Source of the DNA: Prevotella sp. | Lineage (GTDB): Bacteria > Bacteroidota > Bacteroidia > Bacteroidales > Bacteroidaceae | NCBI GenBank assembly: GCA_017645645.1 | Contig: JAGCOB010000012.1 | Location: 84,597 to 143,861 of the forward strand | DNA length: 59,265 nt | Reading direction: 5' to 3' | In this document: positions 35,546-45,178 of the stretch, piece after piece | Layout: each line of letters opens with the position of its first letter | Numbering within the stretch: position 1 is the first letter of the stretch | The notes under the pieces: model-generated | What the model was told of the DNA's origin: nothing | Seen by the model: the letters and a program-made list of their open reading frames with translations, nothing else | The model's database searches: none | Made by a program: the position numbers and the translations under genes

Positions 35546-38110
35546 CTAAAAGCTGAATGCAATGACGTAGCGCATGCCCCATTTAGGACTAGTCGGTAAT
35601 TCGTTATAGTTCAAACGACGGACATACTCAACATGGAAGAATTTGAAGATGTTGTGGATACCAAGTACAATTTCAGCGTAAGGTCGGTGAGGATCCATAA
35701 CATAACAGCCGTCAGGGAAGTACATTAGCCGATGATTTCCTTGATTTTTTTCAAGGAAGGGATTGTTCTTATCGGTGAGTTTTCCCCAGAGCATACGGAA
35801 ACCGATATATTCGCGCCAGTGGAGTTTCTTCATAAAGGGAATCCGATTGAAGATCTTACCGTTCAAGTCCCACGATACCATGAGAGATGCAAAACGGTCG
35901 TTGAGGAACTCCATCGTATTGATGAGATTGAATGTCTCAGGAGCAATAATATACGACTGGTTGGCGGCAGGGTAAATCAACAGCGGATAAGGTACCTGGT
36001 TCCATTGGATTCCGCCCTTAAGGCTAACATCGAGTTTTCCCCAACTGCTGAGCCAGAAGCGTTTGTAGATATGTGCCTCTGTATAGTTATAGTTGTATTC
36101 GCCCTTTAATATTCCATTGAAACCTATGGTATGTGCGATACTGAAGACTGGGGCATCCAGATTAATGACACGGCGGCGCAGCTTATTGTTGATATAAGTC
36201 TCACCAGGTGCATAGCGTAATCGGCCAGTTACTTCTGTCGTATGGATAAAAAGCCCATTACCAGTCCGATGATATGTCGTGGGACGTGGATTGTCAAGTG
36301 TCTGGTAAGACATGTTGCCACAAGCTTCATTCTCTTCAAGTTTTCCGTTCAGGGTGGCTTTCAATCCCCAATCAGTTTCATATTCGAAAGTGACTTGATG
36401 ACGGTTATAAAGTACCATCTTATCGGTCTTTGCCCATTTGAGTGCCACCATGAAATTATCCTTATCAGTATCCATGAAACGGTCACCAGGCGACATGACA
36501 TCCCTGTTTATCTGGATGGTCATTGTACGACGCGGAAACTCGTGGGGGAGATACTTCTTGGGATTCAGCGAATAGGTAATCTCAGCCATATAATAGTTTT
36601 TCTTACTACCCCAGCCATGACCGTAGTAGCCACTGAGGAAGAAATGGCTGTTGAGGTTGGCTGTGGTCTTCAGACTTATTCGCGAACGCCATCCGTCAAC
36701 ATAGTTATGGGTGAGGATGGTATTGACAGGACAGATGTCGATGTAGTTTGGTGTACTGGTCTCTATGGAGTTCTCGAAGAGTGCTTTCAATGCGAAGATA
36801 ACATACTTCATGCCTTTCACATTCTCAATGCGCTTGACAAAACGGTCCATACCGCTTTCGCTCTTCGTCAGTTCCACCTGCCGATACTGTTGCCAGAAGT
36901 TATCGTCACGCATCTGGGCATCAGCTTCCGTTACCTCCTTTGCCATACCTTTGAAGAGCTTCTTGGGAATGGGGTCGAAGTTGTAATCCGTCAGACGGGT
37001 GATGCGTGTGACGGTGGCAGAACGCAGGAAACTGAGCAGTTTGAGATCGGTAGTCATATCATCTTTCGACAAAACCCATTGTCCGTCGGCCAGTTGTTTA
37101 TATTCCTGCAGTATCTGTACGTTCTCTACGAAGTTGACGTTCGACTGTTTGGGGATGGTCATTACACAACGACGGACATGGAGTGACGAGTCATTCAGGA
37201 TATACAGGTCCCCCCGGAATCCCATGTCGTTCTGGTTGTTGGGCAGGAAATGGAGATGAATGCACGAGTCACGCTCAATTTTCAGTGTGTCTTCGATGTA
37301 ATAACGGTAGAAGCCGATACCTTCATTAGAGATAGGTGATATGAAGGGATATTGCAGCAGACGGATGTGGTCCTGATAGAGGTCGATATCCGTGAAGACA
37401 TCTTTCATGACGGTATTAATGATATCGCCCGTCTGAAACAGGTCGTTGACGCCCTTCGACATCTGTCCCATAATGATGGTCTTCTCCGACTTAGGATAAC
37501 GGCGATAGATTTTCTGTGATACCGTCTCGTCAACACTGACGGGAAGGATGTTCTTGCCAGTAACGTTGCTCACCTCTACCTGTTCCAATAGCCAGGGATG
37601 TTTCTTGAAAGGGTTTTGCTCCAGTTGTTCTGGTTTCAAGTCGTTGAGTGAGAGCGTGATTTTCTCGTATTTGTTATATTGATAGTAGTCGTTCAGGCTG
37701 AGGTCAGTCTGTTTCTTGGCAGCCACTACACGGCGCATCAGCTCTACAGCAGGATTGTTCTTGCGACTGTATCGGCTACGCTTGGCCTTAACCGTCACTT
37801 CCCCCAGCATCTGCTTGTCGGGTTGTAACTTGATGTTCAGATGGGCTTTCGTCTTTTTATTGACAGCTACGATGCGTGATTTGTATCCTACAGCACTGAA
37901 TGTGATGTTCCACCCCTCATGGCGGGCAATGGTATACTTTCCATTGACTGTGGAAATAGCAGCCACCTGATGCCCTTTATACACTACACTGGCCATCGGT
38001 ATGCTGTCGCCTGTCTCGGCATCTGTCACAATACCAGTAATCTGCTGGGCATTAATATGTTGTGCCAGCAAACAGAACAGGAAGACTACAATTGCAGTAG
38101 AAAATCTCAT
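35546..38110 (-). CDS. Large outer-membrane protein, DUF5686/carboxypeptidase-like
   Basis: 854 residues from the ATG at 38110, which gives a clean signal peptide (MRFSTAIVVFLFCLLAQHINAQ). A GTG at 38149 overlapping the previous stop would add 13 residues before it and is less likely. Residues about 23-100 are a CarboxypepD_reg-like domain (GIVTDAETGDSIPMASVVYKG split across 25-45). DUF5686 follows and then a long C-terminal barrel ending in Phe (YVIAFSF). Last gene of the lipid-type operon. It is a candidate outer-membrane port or assembly factor for the pathway's product. Confidence 0.8.
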   Translation of the reverse strand: MRFSTAIVVFLFCLLAQHINAQQITGIVTDAETGDSIPMASVVYKGHQVAAISTVNGKYTIARHEGWNITFSAVGYKSRIVAVNKKTKAHLNIKLQPDKQMLGEVTVKAKRSRYSRKNNPAVELMRRVVAAKKQTDLSLNDYYQYNKYEKITLSLNDLKPEQLEQNPFKKHPWLLEQVEVSNVTGKNILPVSVDETVSQKIYRRYPKSEKTIIMGQMSKGVNDLFQTGDIINTVMKDVFTDIDLYQDHIRLLQYPFISPISNEGIGFYRYYIEDTLKIERDSCIHLHFLPNNQNDMGFRGDLYILNDSSLHVRRCVMTIPKQSNVNFVENVQILQEYKQLADGQWVLSKDDMTTDLKLLSFLRSATVTRITRLTDYNFDPIPKKLFKGMAKEVTEADAQMRDDNFWQQYRQVELTKSESGMDRFVKRIENVKGMKYVIFALKALFENSIETSTPNYIDICPVNTILTHNYVDGWRSRISLKTTANLNSHFFLSGYYGHGWGSKKNYYMAEITYSLNPKKYLPHEFPRRTMTIQINRDVMSPGDRFMDTDKDNFMVALKWAKTDKMVLYNRHQVTFEYETDWGLKATLNGKLEENEACGNMSYQTLDNPRPTTYHRTGNGLFIHTTEVTGRLRYAPGETYINNKLRRRVINLDAPVFSIAHTIGFNGILKGEYNYNYTEAHIYKRFWLSSWGKLDVSLKGGIQWNQVPYPLLIYPAANQSYIIAPETFNLINTMEFLNDRFASLMVSWDLNGKIFNRIPFMKKLHWREYIGFRMLWGKLTDKNNPFLEKNQGNHRLMYFPDGCYVMDPHRPYAEIVLGIHNIFKFFHVEYVRRLNYNELPTSPKWGMRYVIAFSF

Positions 38111-38145
38111 ATCTGTTGATGTGCCTATCTGATGTCTTTCGCTCC

Positions 38146-38640
38146 TCACTTAAAAAGATATTCTGTATAACTGTTATTACGTCCGTTCATGCGAAGACGC
38201 TTCATGGCTGACGACCTGCTGTCGATGACGAGCACGAACGAGGTGAACATCTGACGTTTCTTGCCCGTTGGAGTGATGGTAACGGTCTGCTCATTCCCCG
38301 TCGTTGTTACCTTGATATCATTACCCGTAGGGATGGGCTGTTGGTTGATAACGGCTTTCAGCACAGCGTGGAAGTCGGCGAACAACGCATTCTTACGACT
38401 GTCAGTAACATGTTTCTTACCTTTTTGTGTCATGGTAAACTGCGTACCATTCATCAGCAACTGATCACGACCGCCATCCGTCGAAATACAGATGTAGTCG
38501 GGTTTCTTGATGGTTACCTCACCTGTCGTCACAACATCGGTCTTAACAGCCTTACTATGAGAAACCTTGGTAACAGGTTGCTGGGCATTGGCATAGCATG
38601 CCAGCATAAAGAATATTACAATTAGAAATCTTGTTTTCAT
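38146..38640 (-). CDS. LolA-like periplasmic lipid carrier
   Basis: 164 residues with a signal peptide (ending YANAQ). The body fits the LolA/LolB-like fold of carriers in aryl-polyene-type clusters: VTTGEVTIKKPDYICIS, LLMNGTQFTMTQKGKKH, and a C-terminal strand LVIDSRSSAMKRLRM. It would ferry a hydrophobic product across the periplasm from the MMPL exporter to the outer-membrane protein encoded next. It is separate from any housekeeping LolA. It lies 36 bp after fabG across a heptamer array. Confidence 0.7.
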   Translation of the reverse strand: MKTRFLIVIFFMLACYANAQQPVTKVSHSKAVKTDVVTTGEVTIKKPDYICISTDGGRDQLLMNGTQFTMTQKGKKHVTDSRKNALFADFHAVLKAVINQQPIPTGNDIKVTTTGNEQTVTITPTGKKRQMFTSFVLVIDSRSSAMKRLRMNGRNNSYTEYLFK

Positions 38641-38661
38641 AATCTTAACTATTATCTCTTC

Positions 38662-38682
38662 ACTATAAACTATGAACTATGT
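38662..38682 (-). repeat. Heptamer tandem array at the fabG stop codon
   Basis: Three units (plus-strand ACTATAA, ACTATGA, ACTATGT) spanning the fabG stop and the gap to the LolA-like gene. Confidence 0.65.
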
Positions 38683-39399
38683 ATATAGTCCTCCATTGAT
38701 GGATACTACATTTCCTGTGATATAGCCGGCATTAGGCGATACCAGGAAAGCCACCAGGTCGGCTACTTCCTCTGGCGTACCAAAACGATTGGCAGGAATC
38801 GTTTTCTTCAGTGCAGCTTCGTCAAGTCCCTCTGTCATATCGGTTTTGATAAAACCAGGGGCTATGGCATTGACAGTAATGCCTCGGCGAGCAACCTCTT
38901 GTGCCAATGCTTTTGTTGCAGCAATAATACCACCCTTTGCAGCAGAATAGTTCGTCTGTCCGGGCAGTCCTTTCAGTCCACTGACACTCGCCATGTTGAC
39001 GATGCGCCCGAACTTGTGCAACTGCATGGCTGGCAGCAGGGGCTGGGTGACATTATAGAAGCCGGAGAGTGTGATGTCAAGTACACGGTGCCAGTCATCT
39101 TCAGGCATCAGTGCCATCACATTATCGCGACGAATACCTGCATTATTGACCACCACTTCTATATAATCCTCAGGATGACGGCTTTGCCAATCGCTGAGAG
39201 CAGTACGTGTCTGTTCGGCATTGCTGACGTCGAAACGCAATATCTCTCCTTTGTTACCTGTCATCTCCAATGTATTCTGTGCCTCAACTTCGTTGCTGGC
39301 ATAGTTAATGATAACTTGATAACCCTCCTGGGCCAGTTTGATGCAGATGGCTCGTCCGATACCTCGGCTACCACCTGTTACTAATGCATATTTACTCAT
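38677..39399 (-). CDS. fabG: 3-oxoacyl-ACP reductase (FabG-like)
   Basis: 240 residues, short-chain dehydrogenase. TGGSRGIG (NADPH site, residues 8-15), NNAG (about 86), catalytic Ser in NMASVSG and YSAAKGG with Tyr and Lys (about 150-155) are intact. It reduces beta-ketoacyl-ACP to the hydroxy form. Its placement among a ketosynthase, ACP and dehydratase suggests a pathway-dedicated copy. The start overlaps the FAD oxidoreductase stop by 4 bp. Confidence 0.9.
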   Translation of the reverse strand: MSKYALVTGGSRGIGRAICIKLAQEGYQVIINYASNEVEAQNTLEMTGNKGEILRFDVSNAEQTRTALSDWQSRHPEDYIEVVVNNAGIRRDNVMALMPEDDWHRVLDITLSGFYNVTQPLLPAMQLHKFGRIVNMASVSGLKGLPGQTNYSAAKGGIIAATKALAQEVARRGITVNAIAPGFIKTDMTEGLDEAALKKTIPANRFGTPEEVADLVAFLVSPNAGYITGNVVSINGGLYT

Positions 39400-40805
39400 A
39401 CTTTGTAGTTCTTGATAGTGTCTAATGTGTTAAATGCAGTCCTTGTCACGCCCTCCAGTCCATGCAGTACCAGACTTTGGCCTGTCAGGAAGAGGTTTGG
39501 AATCGGTGTCTTGGGCGATAATATCGTCAGTAAAGGCTGGCGATAGTCTTTCCTGATACCAAAAGCCGAACCGCAGGGTGACAGCGTATAGTCACGCCAG
39601 GTCAACGGCGTACTGATATATCTTTTCTCAATCATGTCATGTAGCCCAGGTATAACCCTTTCAGCCAAACGTATACATTCATCGGCAAGATGCTCCTTGT
39701 GCAATTCGTAAATCTCACCACGACGACCGACCTTCGTGTCTTCCCACGTTTTAAAAAGTGTCCATGGCATGGGTGTCAACAGGTCTATCTGCCTTGCGTA
39801 GTTACCTGTTTCAGGAACTCTGCAACTGATCATCACGCCTCCAGTCCCGCTAACATCCTCATAAAAGCTCCATACATTGGCTTTCTTGTATACATATTTG
39901 TTGTGATTGAAATAAAGCAGTGTATCAGGTTTCAATACCAGCGATGCCGTAAATACGCCAAAGGTATTCTCCAAGGAATTGATGCGGCGGCGGAAGATAC
40001 CCTTTAGCAGGGATGATTCCTTGACCCAACTGAACGTCAATTGTGGATGAACGTCACTGATGAAGATAGTTCCTTCGTATGTTTTTCCATGAGAACTTTC
40101 TGCTGCAACAATCTTTCCGTCCTGCTCTTTCAGCTCCATGACCTCTGCATGACAGACGATCTCTCCGCCGAAGTCTTTGATATCTTTTATCAGCGAGTTG
40201 ACGATCAGGTTACCACTGCCTTTCAGTCGCCAACTGCTCTGGATATAACTGCTCATGCTGTGGGCAAAGTTGAACAGGGGCAATGACTCGCGCCTCAGTT
40301 CCATCTTCATGGCTGTACCGGAAAGTACGTTGATAAGAAGCGGGTCGTGGAAGAGTGACTTCAGATAATTGTAGGCACCTACCTGACTGATCTCCTCCAT
40401 GGGGGGCAGGTGCTCAAGCATCTTTACATACTGTCTCAAACCAACCTTCTCATGGGGAAAGTATTCTCCCAGCGTGGCAGCGAAATGGTCGAATCCTTCT
40501 GTCAACGGGAAAGTCTGCCTGCCGATGGTGATCTGGTCGAAACCATTGACATCCAGTCTATGCCAGGGTAACCCCATCAGTCCCAACTGCTGAAAGGCAT
40601 CGTGCAATGGCTGACCTTCTGCCAAACCACCCACATAGTGCAGTCCTGTGTCAAAATCCGCGTTGTCACGACGGTAGCTCTGCAGACAACCTCCAGGCTG
40701 TGCCTGCCGTTCCAGTACCAGCACACTCCTTCCAGACTGTGCCAACTGTCGGGCACATATCAGTCCTCCCAGTCCACTACCTATTATGACAACATCATAT
40801 TTCAT
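39396..40805 (-). CDS. FAD-dependent oxidoreductase (phytoene desaturase/RetSat-like)
   Basis: 469 residues. The N-terminal Rossmann motif is VVIIGSGLGGLICARQLAQ, followed by VLERQAQPGGCLQSY and DTGLHYVGG. The C-terminal FAD-closing motif is LFLTGQSLVLHGLEGVTRTA split over about 440-460. This is the CrtI/RetSat superfamily, which saturates or desaturates long conjugated lipids. Reading the pathway, it could reduce or introduce double bonds in the ACP-bound chain or the finished polyene. It is not a standard member of aryl-polyene clusters as I know them. Overlaps both neighbours by 4 bp. Confidence 0.8.
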   Translation of the reverse strand: MKYDVVIIGSGLGGLICARQLAQSGRSVLVLERQAQPGGCLQSYRRDNADFDTGLHYVGGLAEGQPLHDAFQQLGLMGLPWHRLDVNGFDQITIGRQTFPLTEGFDHFAATLGEYFPHEKVGLRQYVKMLEHLPPMEEISQVGAYNYLKSLFHDPLLINVLSGTAMKMELRRESLPLFNFAHSMSSYIQSSWRLKGSGNLIVNSLIKDIKDFGGEIVCHAEVMELKEQDGKIVAAESSHGKTYEGTIFISDVHPQLTFSWVKESSLLKGIFRRRINSLENTFGVFTASLVLKPDTLLYFNHNKYVYKKANVWSFYEDVSGTGGVMISCRVPETGNYARQIDLLTPMPWTLFKTWEDTKVGRRGEIYELHKEHLADECIRLAERVIPGLHDMIEKRYISTPLTWRDYTLSPCGSAFGIRKDYRQPLLTILSPKTPIPNLFLTGQSLVLHGLEGVTRTAFNTLDTIKNYKV

Positions 40806-43252
40806 TTCTTATGTTGGTTGAGCCATCTGAATACAGCAGGTTGTAAGACGTATGCCAGTATGACGGCAGACAACAGTCCTACAAGCGTAGAGAATCCGAC
40901 ACTGCGGATAGCAGGATGAGTAGCAAGGAGCATGCTGCTGACTGTGGTGAGCAGGGTAACGGCACTCAGCAAAATAGCCGTCTTATGATATTGTAATTTG
41001 TTATCTTTGTCTGAAATCAGCCCGTTCATCACAAAGATACTATAATCGACTCCAATACCAAAGATAAACGTGGAGATGATGATGCTGATGAGATTAAACC
41101 TCACGTCGAACAGTACCATGGCACCTAGCACGATAAGCCAACTGATCAGGATGGGCATGAAGCCGAGTAACGTATGCTTCAAGTTAAAATGGAAGCTCAA
41201 AAGCAATACTACAAATACGAACAGCATAGAGAGCCATTGCAGTACGTTGAAGTCGTCGTTCATCTGCAATAGCGTGTCCGTAGTATAATAATAGGTGTCA
41301 AGCACCAATAAGTTCGGATTGCTGGCAATGGCATCGCAGATACGGATATAGTCACTGTCGCTACTACGCACGGAGTCATTGGCACAGCGCACAGAAGTAA
41401 AACAGAGATAGTCGCCGCCATACGACTGCTCCATCAACGTTGACTGGTAGCCCTCAGGAATCAGTCCTGCGGCATAGAGCGAGTCTGGCTCATAGTCGTT
41501 AGTAGCCGTCGTGAAGAAAGTATCAAAGGCCTCTGCATTGAGGTCGGCCTGCGGTGCTGTCTGGGCTATCAGTGTGCGTACCTTTGCCAAACGGTCCTGA
41601 GACCAGAAATCCGTCCATGCCTGAATACGTTCCTGCTGAACACGCATGGGTACGAATATCTGGTTGGTGCGTGTATAACTCTTCACCAGTCCCAGTTGCT
41701 GCATGGAGTCCAGTTTATGGTCGAGGATGGCAAAATTTTCTACCGCCTCTTCCATTGTCTTACCCTGACTGGCAAAATACTTGGTCTTGTCACCTGTATA
41801 GGTCTTCTTCCTAAGCAATTGCTCAGAGTATTCCGTCATATCATCCAGATAGCCCAGGTTATGCATATCGGCATCGAAGCGGATGCCACCTACAAAGTAA
41901 GCTCCCACGCCAATGACAACAGCCAAGAGTACGACAGCCAGCAAAGGCTTCTTCTGATCGAAAGGATAGCTATTGATGCGGTCGAGCCACTTAAAAGATG
42001 CTGGATTAACCTTGCTGCTGAGCATCTGAGGCAGATAGGTCAGCGAGAAGAGGGTTGTACCAAGAATGGCGAAAGCGGCAAACAGTCCGAAGTCTTGCAA
42101 GAGAGCCGTATTGATGAAAATTAGTCCTGCAAAGGACCCAATGGTAGTAATGCATCCCAACAGCACAGGTTTTACCTGGTCACGCAACATCTTTTCTCCA
42201 TCTCCTACATACTGGTGATGGGTTAGGATGTGGAGCACATAGCTCAGTGCCACTCCCAATACGACACCGCCAATACCTAAGGCCAATAGTGAGAACTCGC
42301 CCTTCAGCCAGTACATCATCGACAGTCCGAATAACGTACCGAAAACGACAGGGAGCAACAGCAAGGGAATGGTATCCCATCTGCGGAAACAGAATAGCAG
42401 GAACACCAGTACCAGCACCAGTGCCCCTGTGATGGTCGTCGTCAGATCATGTTTGATCTGTGTCGAGTTGTAATAGCCACTGGCGGGTGTACCGTGATAG
42501 GTAATACGTACATTGGGATGAGTAGTGGCAAACTGGCTAATCAGTTTGTTTAGCTGTTCAAAGAGTGCAGAGCCCTGTCCTGTATTCGTTGATGAGAAAC
42601 GGGGAGTTATAAAGGCAATGCACACGGTAGAGTCAGGCACGAAGAAATGGTTGTCAATGGTCTGGTAACTGCCTGCACTCAACAGGGAAGTCATCTGTTC
42701 CACCAGAACATTGCGCATACCCATGGGATCCATCTCTATCAAATCCGGGAACATTTCTCCCACTTCACTGAGCAAGTCTTCGTGGTTTTGCTGCATCTGT
42801 TGGATGAAATGTTCGCGAGTCAGCAAGGAGTCGAATCGGGTGTATGCCGTTGTGTCAATATAGGCAGGAAGGTGGTTACTTAGATAATCGACAGCATCAG
42901 GTAGCAAGTCTTCGTCCAAACGATAAAAGATGTTACCGATGACGGAGTCTTTGTCTGTTGCCAGCAAGGAGTCCACGAAAGCATCACAGGTCTCATGGAG
43001 CATGCTCGTTCCTGCCTCTCCAGTATCTTCGAATAACAGGAATGTCTTGTCCTTGATCTTCAGGTCGGCAAAGGCCAGTTTAGTAGTGCCGTCTTCATTT
43101 TTCGATGACGGCATCAGTTTGTTGATGTCCTCCTCAAGGTGTATCTGTGCGGCAAAATAGCCAAAGAAGGCAAAAAGGACAACCATCGACAGCCAGCAGA
43201 CCAGTCGATGGTTACGGAAATAATGATAGATATGAATGAAGTAGTTTGTCAT
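40802..43252 (-). CDS. MMPL/RND-family lipid exporter
   Basis: 816 residues with the duplicated RND layout: helix 1 near residues 17-35, a large periplasmic loop, a five-helix bundle (about 270-400), helix at about 430-450, a second loop, and a second bundle (about 665-810). GVDYSIFVMNGL near residue 740 carries the Asp typical of proton relay in MMPL proteins. Such proteins export lipids and polyenes. No membrane-fusion or TolC partner is adjacent; the LolA-like and outer-membrane proteins of the operon may replace them. Confidence 0.85.
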   Translation of the reverse strand: MTNYFIHIYHYFRNHRLVCWLSMVVLFAFFGYFAAQIHLEEDINKLMPSSKNEDGTTKLAFADLKIKDKTFLLFEDTGEAGTSMLHETCDAFVDSLLATDKDSVIGNIFYRLDEDLLPDAVDYLSNHLPAYIDTTAYTRFDSLLTREHFIQQMQQNHEDLLSEVGEMFPDLIEMDPMGMRNVLVEQMTSLLSAGSYQTIDNHFFVPDSTVCIAFITPRFSSTNTGQGSALFEQLNKLISQFATTHPNVRITYHGTPASGYYNSTQIKHDLTTTITGALVLVLVFLLFCFRRWDTIPLLLLPVVFGTLFGLSMMYWLKGEFSLLALGIGGVVLGVALSYVLHILTHHQYVGDGEKMLRDQVKPVLLGCITTIGSFAGLIFINTALLQDFGLFAAFAILGTTLFSLTYLPQMLSSKVNPASFKWLDRINSYPFDQKKPLLAVVLLAVVIGVGAYFVGGIRFDADMHNLGYLDDMTEYSEQLLRKKTYTGDKTKYFASQGKTMEEAVENFAILDHKLDSMQQLGLVKSYTRTNQIFVPMRVQQERIQAWTDFWSQDRLAKVRTLIAQTAPQADLNAEAFDTFFTTATNDYEPDSLYAAGLIPEGYQSTLMEQSYGGDYLCFTSVRCANDSVRSSDSDYIRICDAIASNPNLLVLDTYYYTTDTLLQMNDDFNVLQWLSMLFVFVVLLLSFHFNLKHTLLGFMPILISWLIVLGAMVLFDVRFNLISIIISTFIFGIGVDYSIFVMNGLISDKDNKLQYHKTAILLSAVTLLTTVSSMLLATHPAIRSVGFSTLVGLLSAVILAYVLQPAVFRWLNQHKK

Positions 43253-43674
43253 TGCTGCATAAATATCTTAAGTTGAGCCTTGGCTATCAGTTCCTCACCG
43301 ATACGACTCTCGCCTGTAGCTATTGTCACATTCCCGAAGACAAATCCAAATTCAATGGTCGTTTCCACCTTTTCATCCTGACGGGGGCGCCTCTGACATT
43401 CGAAGCGCTTTACTTCACCAATGAGCCCTACAGGCGGATGATCCGTCTGTTGCTCTATAGCCGTACTACCCATCAATGCCGAACACGACTGGGCAATATG
43501 CTCTATCAGTCCTGTTTCCGACATGGTGCCGTCAGGCAACATAAAATAATTATCTGTACGAGCGGTAAGGTTAGTAACGGCATGGGTGCCGTCACTAACC
43601 TCTATCTCGTCCACCATGATAAATGGTTCACGCTGGGGTATCAGTCGCTTGATGTCTTCGTCCCGATACTTCAT
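43249..43674 (-). CDS. Hotdog-fold 3-hydroxyacyl-ACP dehydratase-like protein
   Basis: 141 residues. FabZ/ApeP-like hotdog: LIPQREPFIMVDEIEVSDG at the start, then SETGLIEHIAQSCSALMG, with the central-helix Glu that serves as catalyst in this group. The canonical GHFP His motif of housekeeping FabZ is absent; the equivalent stretch reads NYFMLPDG. This is the form seen in polyene and secondary-lipid clusters. It overlaps the ACP gene and the MMPL gene by 4 bp each. Confidence 0.8.
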   Translation of the reverse strand: MKYRDEDIKRLIPQREPFIMVDEIEVSDGTHAVTNLTARTDNYFMLPDGTMSETGLIEHIAQSCSALMGSTAIEQQTDHPPVGLIGEVKRFECQRRPRQDEKVETTIEFGFVFGNVTIATGESRIGEELIAKAQLKIFMQQ

Positions 43675-43916
43675 GCAGGAATATTCTGCTCAATGTAGTC
43701 GTACAGGTCGTTGAACGACTGGATCTTGTGCAACTCTGCCACGGGGATGGTTACCTTGTAATTCACCTGCAACAAAGCCACCATATCTACCAGACTCAGA
43801 CTGTCGAGGCTCAATGTTTCCTTGATGTTTGCCTCTGGGGTGATGTCACTAACTTCTACTTCAAACTCGTTGGCGAGCAGTTCGTTAACCTGCTCAATAA
43901 TCTCACTTCTTGTCAT
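43671..43916 (-). CDS. Acyl carrier protein
   Basis: 81 residues. The phosphopantetheine attachment Ser is in LSLDSLSLVDMVAL (DSL motif, near residue 38). Helical acidic fold, with VNELLANEFEVEVSDITPEANI at the N-terminal side. It differs from housekeeping AcpP and is a dedicated carrier of the operon. It follows the ketosynthase by 13 bp. Confidence 0.88.
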   Translation of the reverse strand: MTRSEIIEQVNELLANEFEVEVSDITPEANIKETLSLDSLSLVDMVALLQVNYKVTIPVAELHKIQSFNDLYDYIEQNIPA

Positions 43917-43929
43917 TGTTGTTTTGTTT

Positions 43930-45150
43930 TTATAAGTTTTTTACGATTAATGTCGAATTGGTTCCTCCGAAACCGAAGGAGTTGCTCAGGAACTGGTCGA
44001 AATGTATTTCTTTGGTTTCTCCTAATACATTGATGCAGCTTGTCTCTTCGTCAGGGTTCTCGAAGTTCACATTTCCTGCGATAAAGCCGTTCTTCATCAT
44101 CAGCATTGAATAGATGATTTCCGAGGCTCCTGCCATCCACATCTCGTGACCAGTCTGACTCTTGGTTGATGTCACAGGCACCTTATAGTCGCCAAAAGCC
44201 TGAGCAATAGCCATAGCCTCGCGGGCATCACCAATCTTAGTCGAGGTGGCGTGGGCATTCACATAGCCGATGTCTCGCGGATTGACATTCGCATCTTTCA
44301 GACAGAGTTCCAGTGAACGGGCCGGTCCAGCTACATTAGGTGTTGAGATATGGTCGCCATTTCCAGAGAATCCCCAACCGACGATTTCAGCCAAGATGGG
44401 GGCACCACGACGTACGGCACTCTCATAGCTTTCAAGAATCACTGTTGCAGCGCCACCACCAGGAACCAATCCATTGCGGTCGCGGTCGAAAGGACGACTG
44501 GCCTTTGTGGCGTCATTGTCATCACGCAAGGCAAATGACTGAATGCCGTCAAACGAAGCCACACCATACATATTGGCCTCCTGAGCACCACCGCAGACAA
44601 CACACTCCTGCAATCCATTGCGGATGAGCAGCGTCCCCAGTCCGATAGACTGCGAACCACTGGCACATGCTGCTGAGGCTGTCAGGTTGATACCCTTCAG
44701 ATGGAACAGACAGGCGAGGTTCATCGTCACTGTCGAGTTCATCGACTGGAAGATGGCACCACTTCCGCAGGCAGCTGTTGAACCGGCATTGCGGAATTTG
44801 TCGAGTGCTATCATTGTAGCTTCAGCTACGGAGTCGTTGCCATAGATGATGCCTACCTCATGCTGGTCGATATAATCCATATCCAGACGGGCAGCCTCTA
44901 AGGCATCTTTTGTCGCCATATAGGCATACTGTGCCTCCTCGGGCATGAATTGTCGCTGGTTACGGCCGATAAACGGTTTCAAGTCTGGACGTGGAACGTT
45001 AGCGGTAAACGGTGAGCGGAATCCGGCATCTACACGTTCCTGACTCAACACAATTCCACTCTTTCCATCGTACAGGGACTGGCGTACCTCTTCAAGGGTT
45101 GTTCCCAGACACGACCAGATTCCCATTCCTGTAATAACTACTCTTTGCAT
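43930..45150 (-). CDS. Beta-ketoacyl-ACP synthase (KAS II type)
   Basis: 406 residues from the ATG at 45150 (MQRVVITGMG); a TTG four codons upstream is rejected. The catalytic triad is intact: Cys162 in SAACASGSQSIG, His in YVNAHATST (about 298) and His in KSQTGHEMWMAGA (about 333). It condenses malonyl-ACP onto the growing chain. Only one ketosynthase is present; aryl-polyene and flexirubin pathways as usually described also carry a chain-length-factor partner, so this one may act as a homodimer. It starts 8 bp after the GNAT gene. Confidence 0.9.
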   Translation of the reverse strand: MQRVVITGMGIWSCLGTTLEEVRQSLYDGKSGIVLSQERVDAGFRSPFTANVPRPDLKPFIGRNQRQFMPEEAQYAYMATKDALEAARLDMDYIDQHEVGIIYGNDSVAEATMIALDKFRNAGSTAACGSGAIFQSMNSTVTMNLACLFHLKGINLTASAACASGSQSIGLGTLLIRNGLQECVVCGGAQEANMYGVASFDGIQSFALRDDNDATKASRPFDRDRNGLVPGGGAATVILESYESAVRRGAPILAEIVGWGFSGNGDHISTPNVAGPARSLELCLKDANVNPRDIGYVNAHATSTKIGDAREAMAIAQAFGDYKVPVTSTKSQTGHEMWMAGASEIIYSMLMMKNGFIAGNVNFENPDEETSCINVLGETKEIHFDQFLSNSFGFGGTNSTLIVKNL

Positions 45151-45178
45151 ATCAATTGTCAATTATTAATTATCAGTT
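45151..45178 (-). repeat. Heptamer tandem array between the GNAT and ketosynthase genes
   Basis: Four units (plus-strand ATCAATT, GTCAATT, ATTAATT, ATCAGTT). The array encodes the last five residues and stop of the GNAT protein and runs up to the ketosynthase ATG. Confidence 0.8.

Noticed and set aside
36242-37186. 314-codon plus-strand ORF opposite the large outer-membrane protein
   Set aside because: Antisense shadow of a well-supported gene; composition shows no family pattern and no promoter precedes it.
38111-38149. GTG start for the DUF5686 protein overlapping the LolA-like stop
   Set aside because: The ATG at 38110 gives a normal signal peptide directly; the GTG adds a polar 13-residue leader. 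Coupling through the overlap remains possible.
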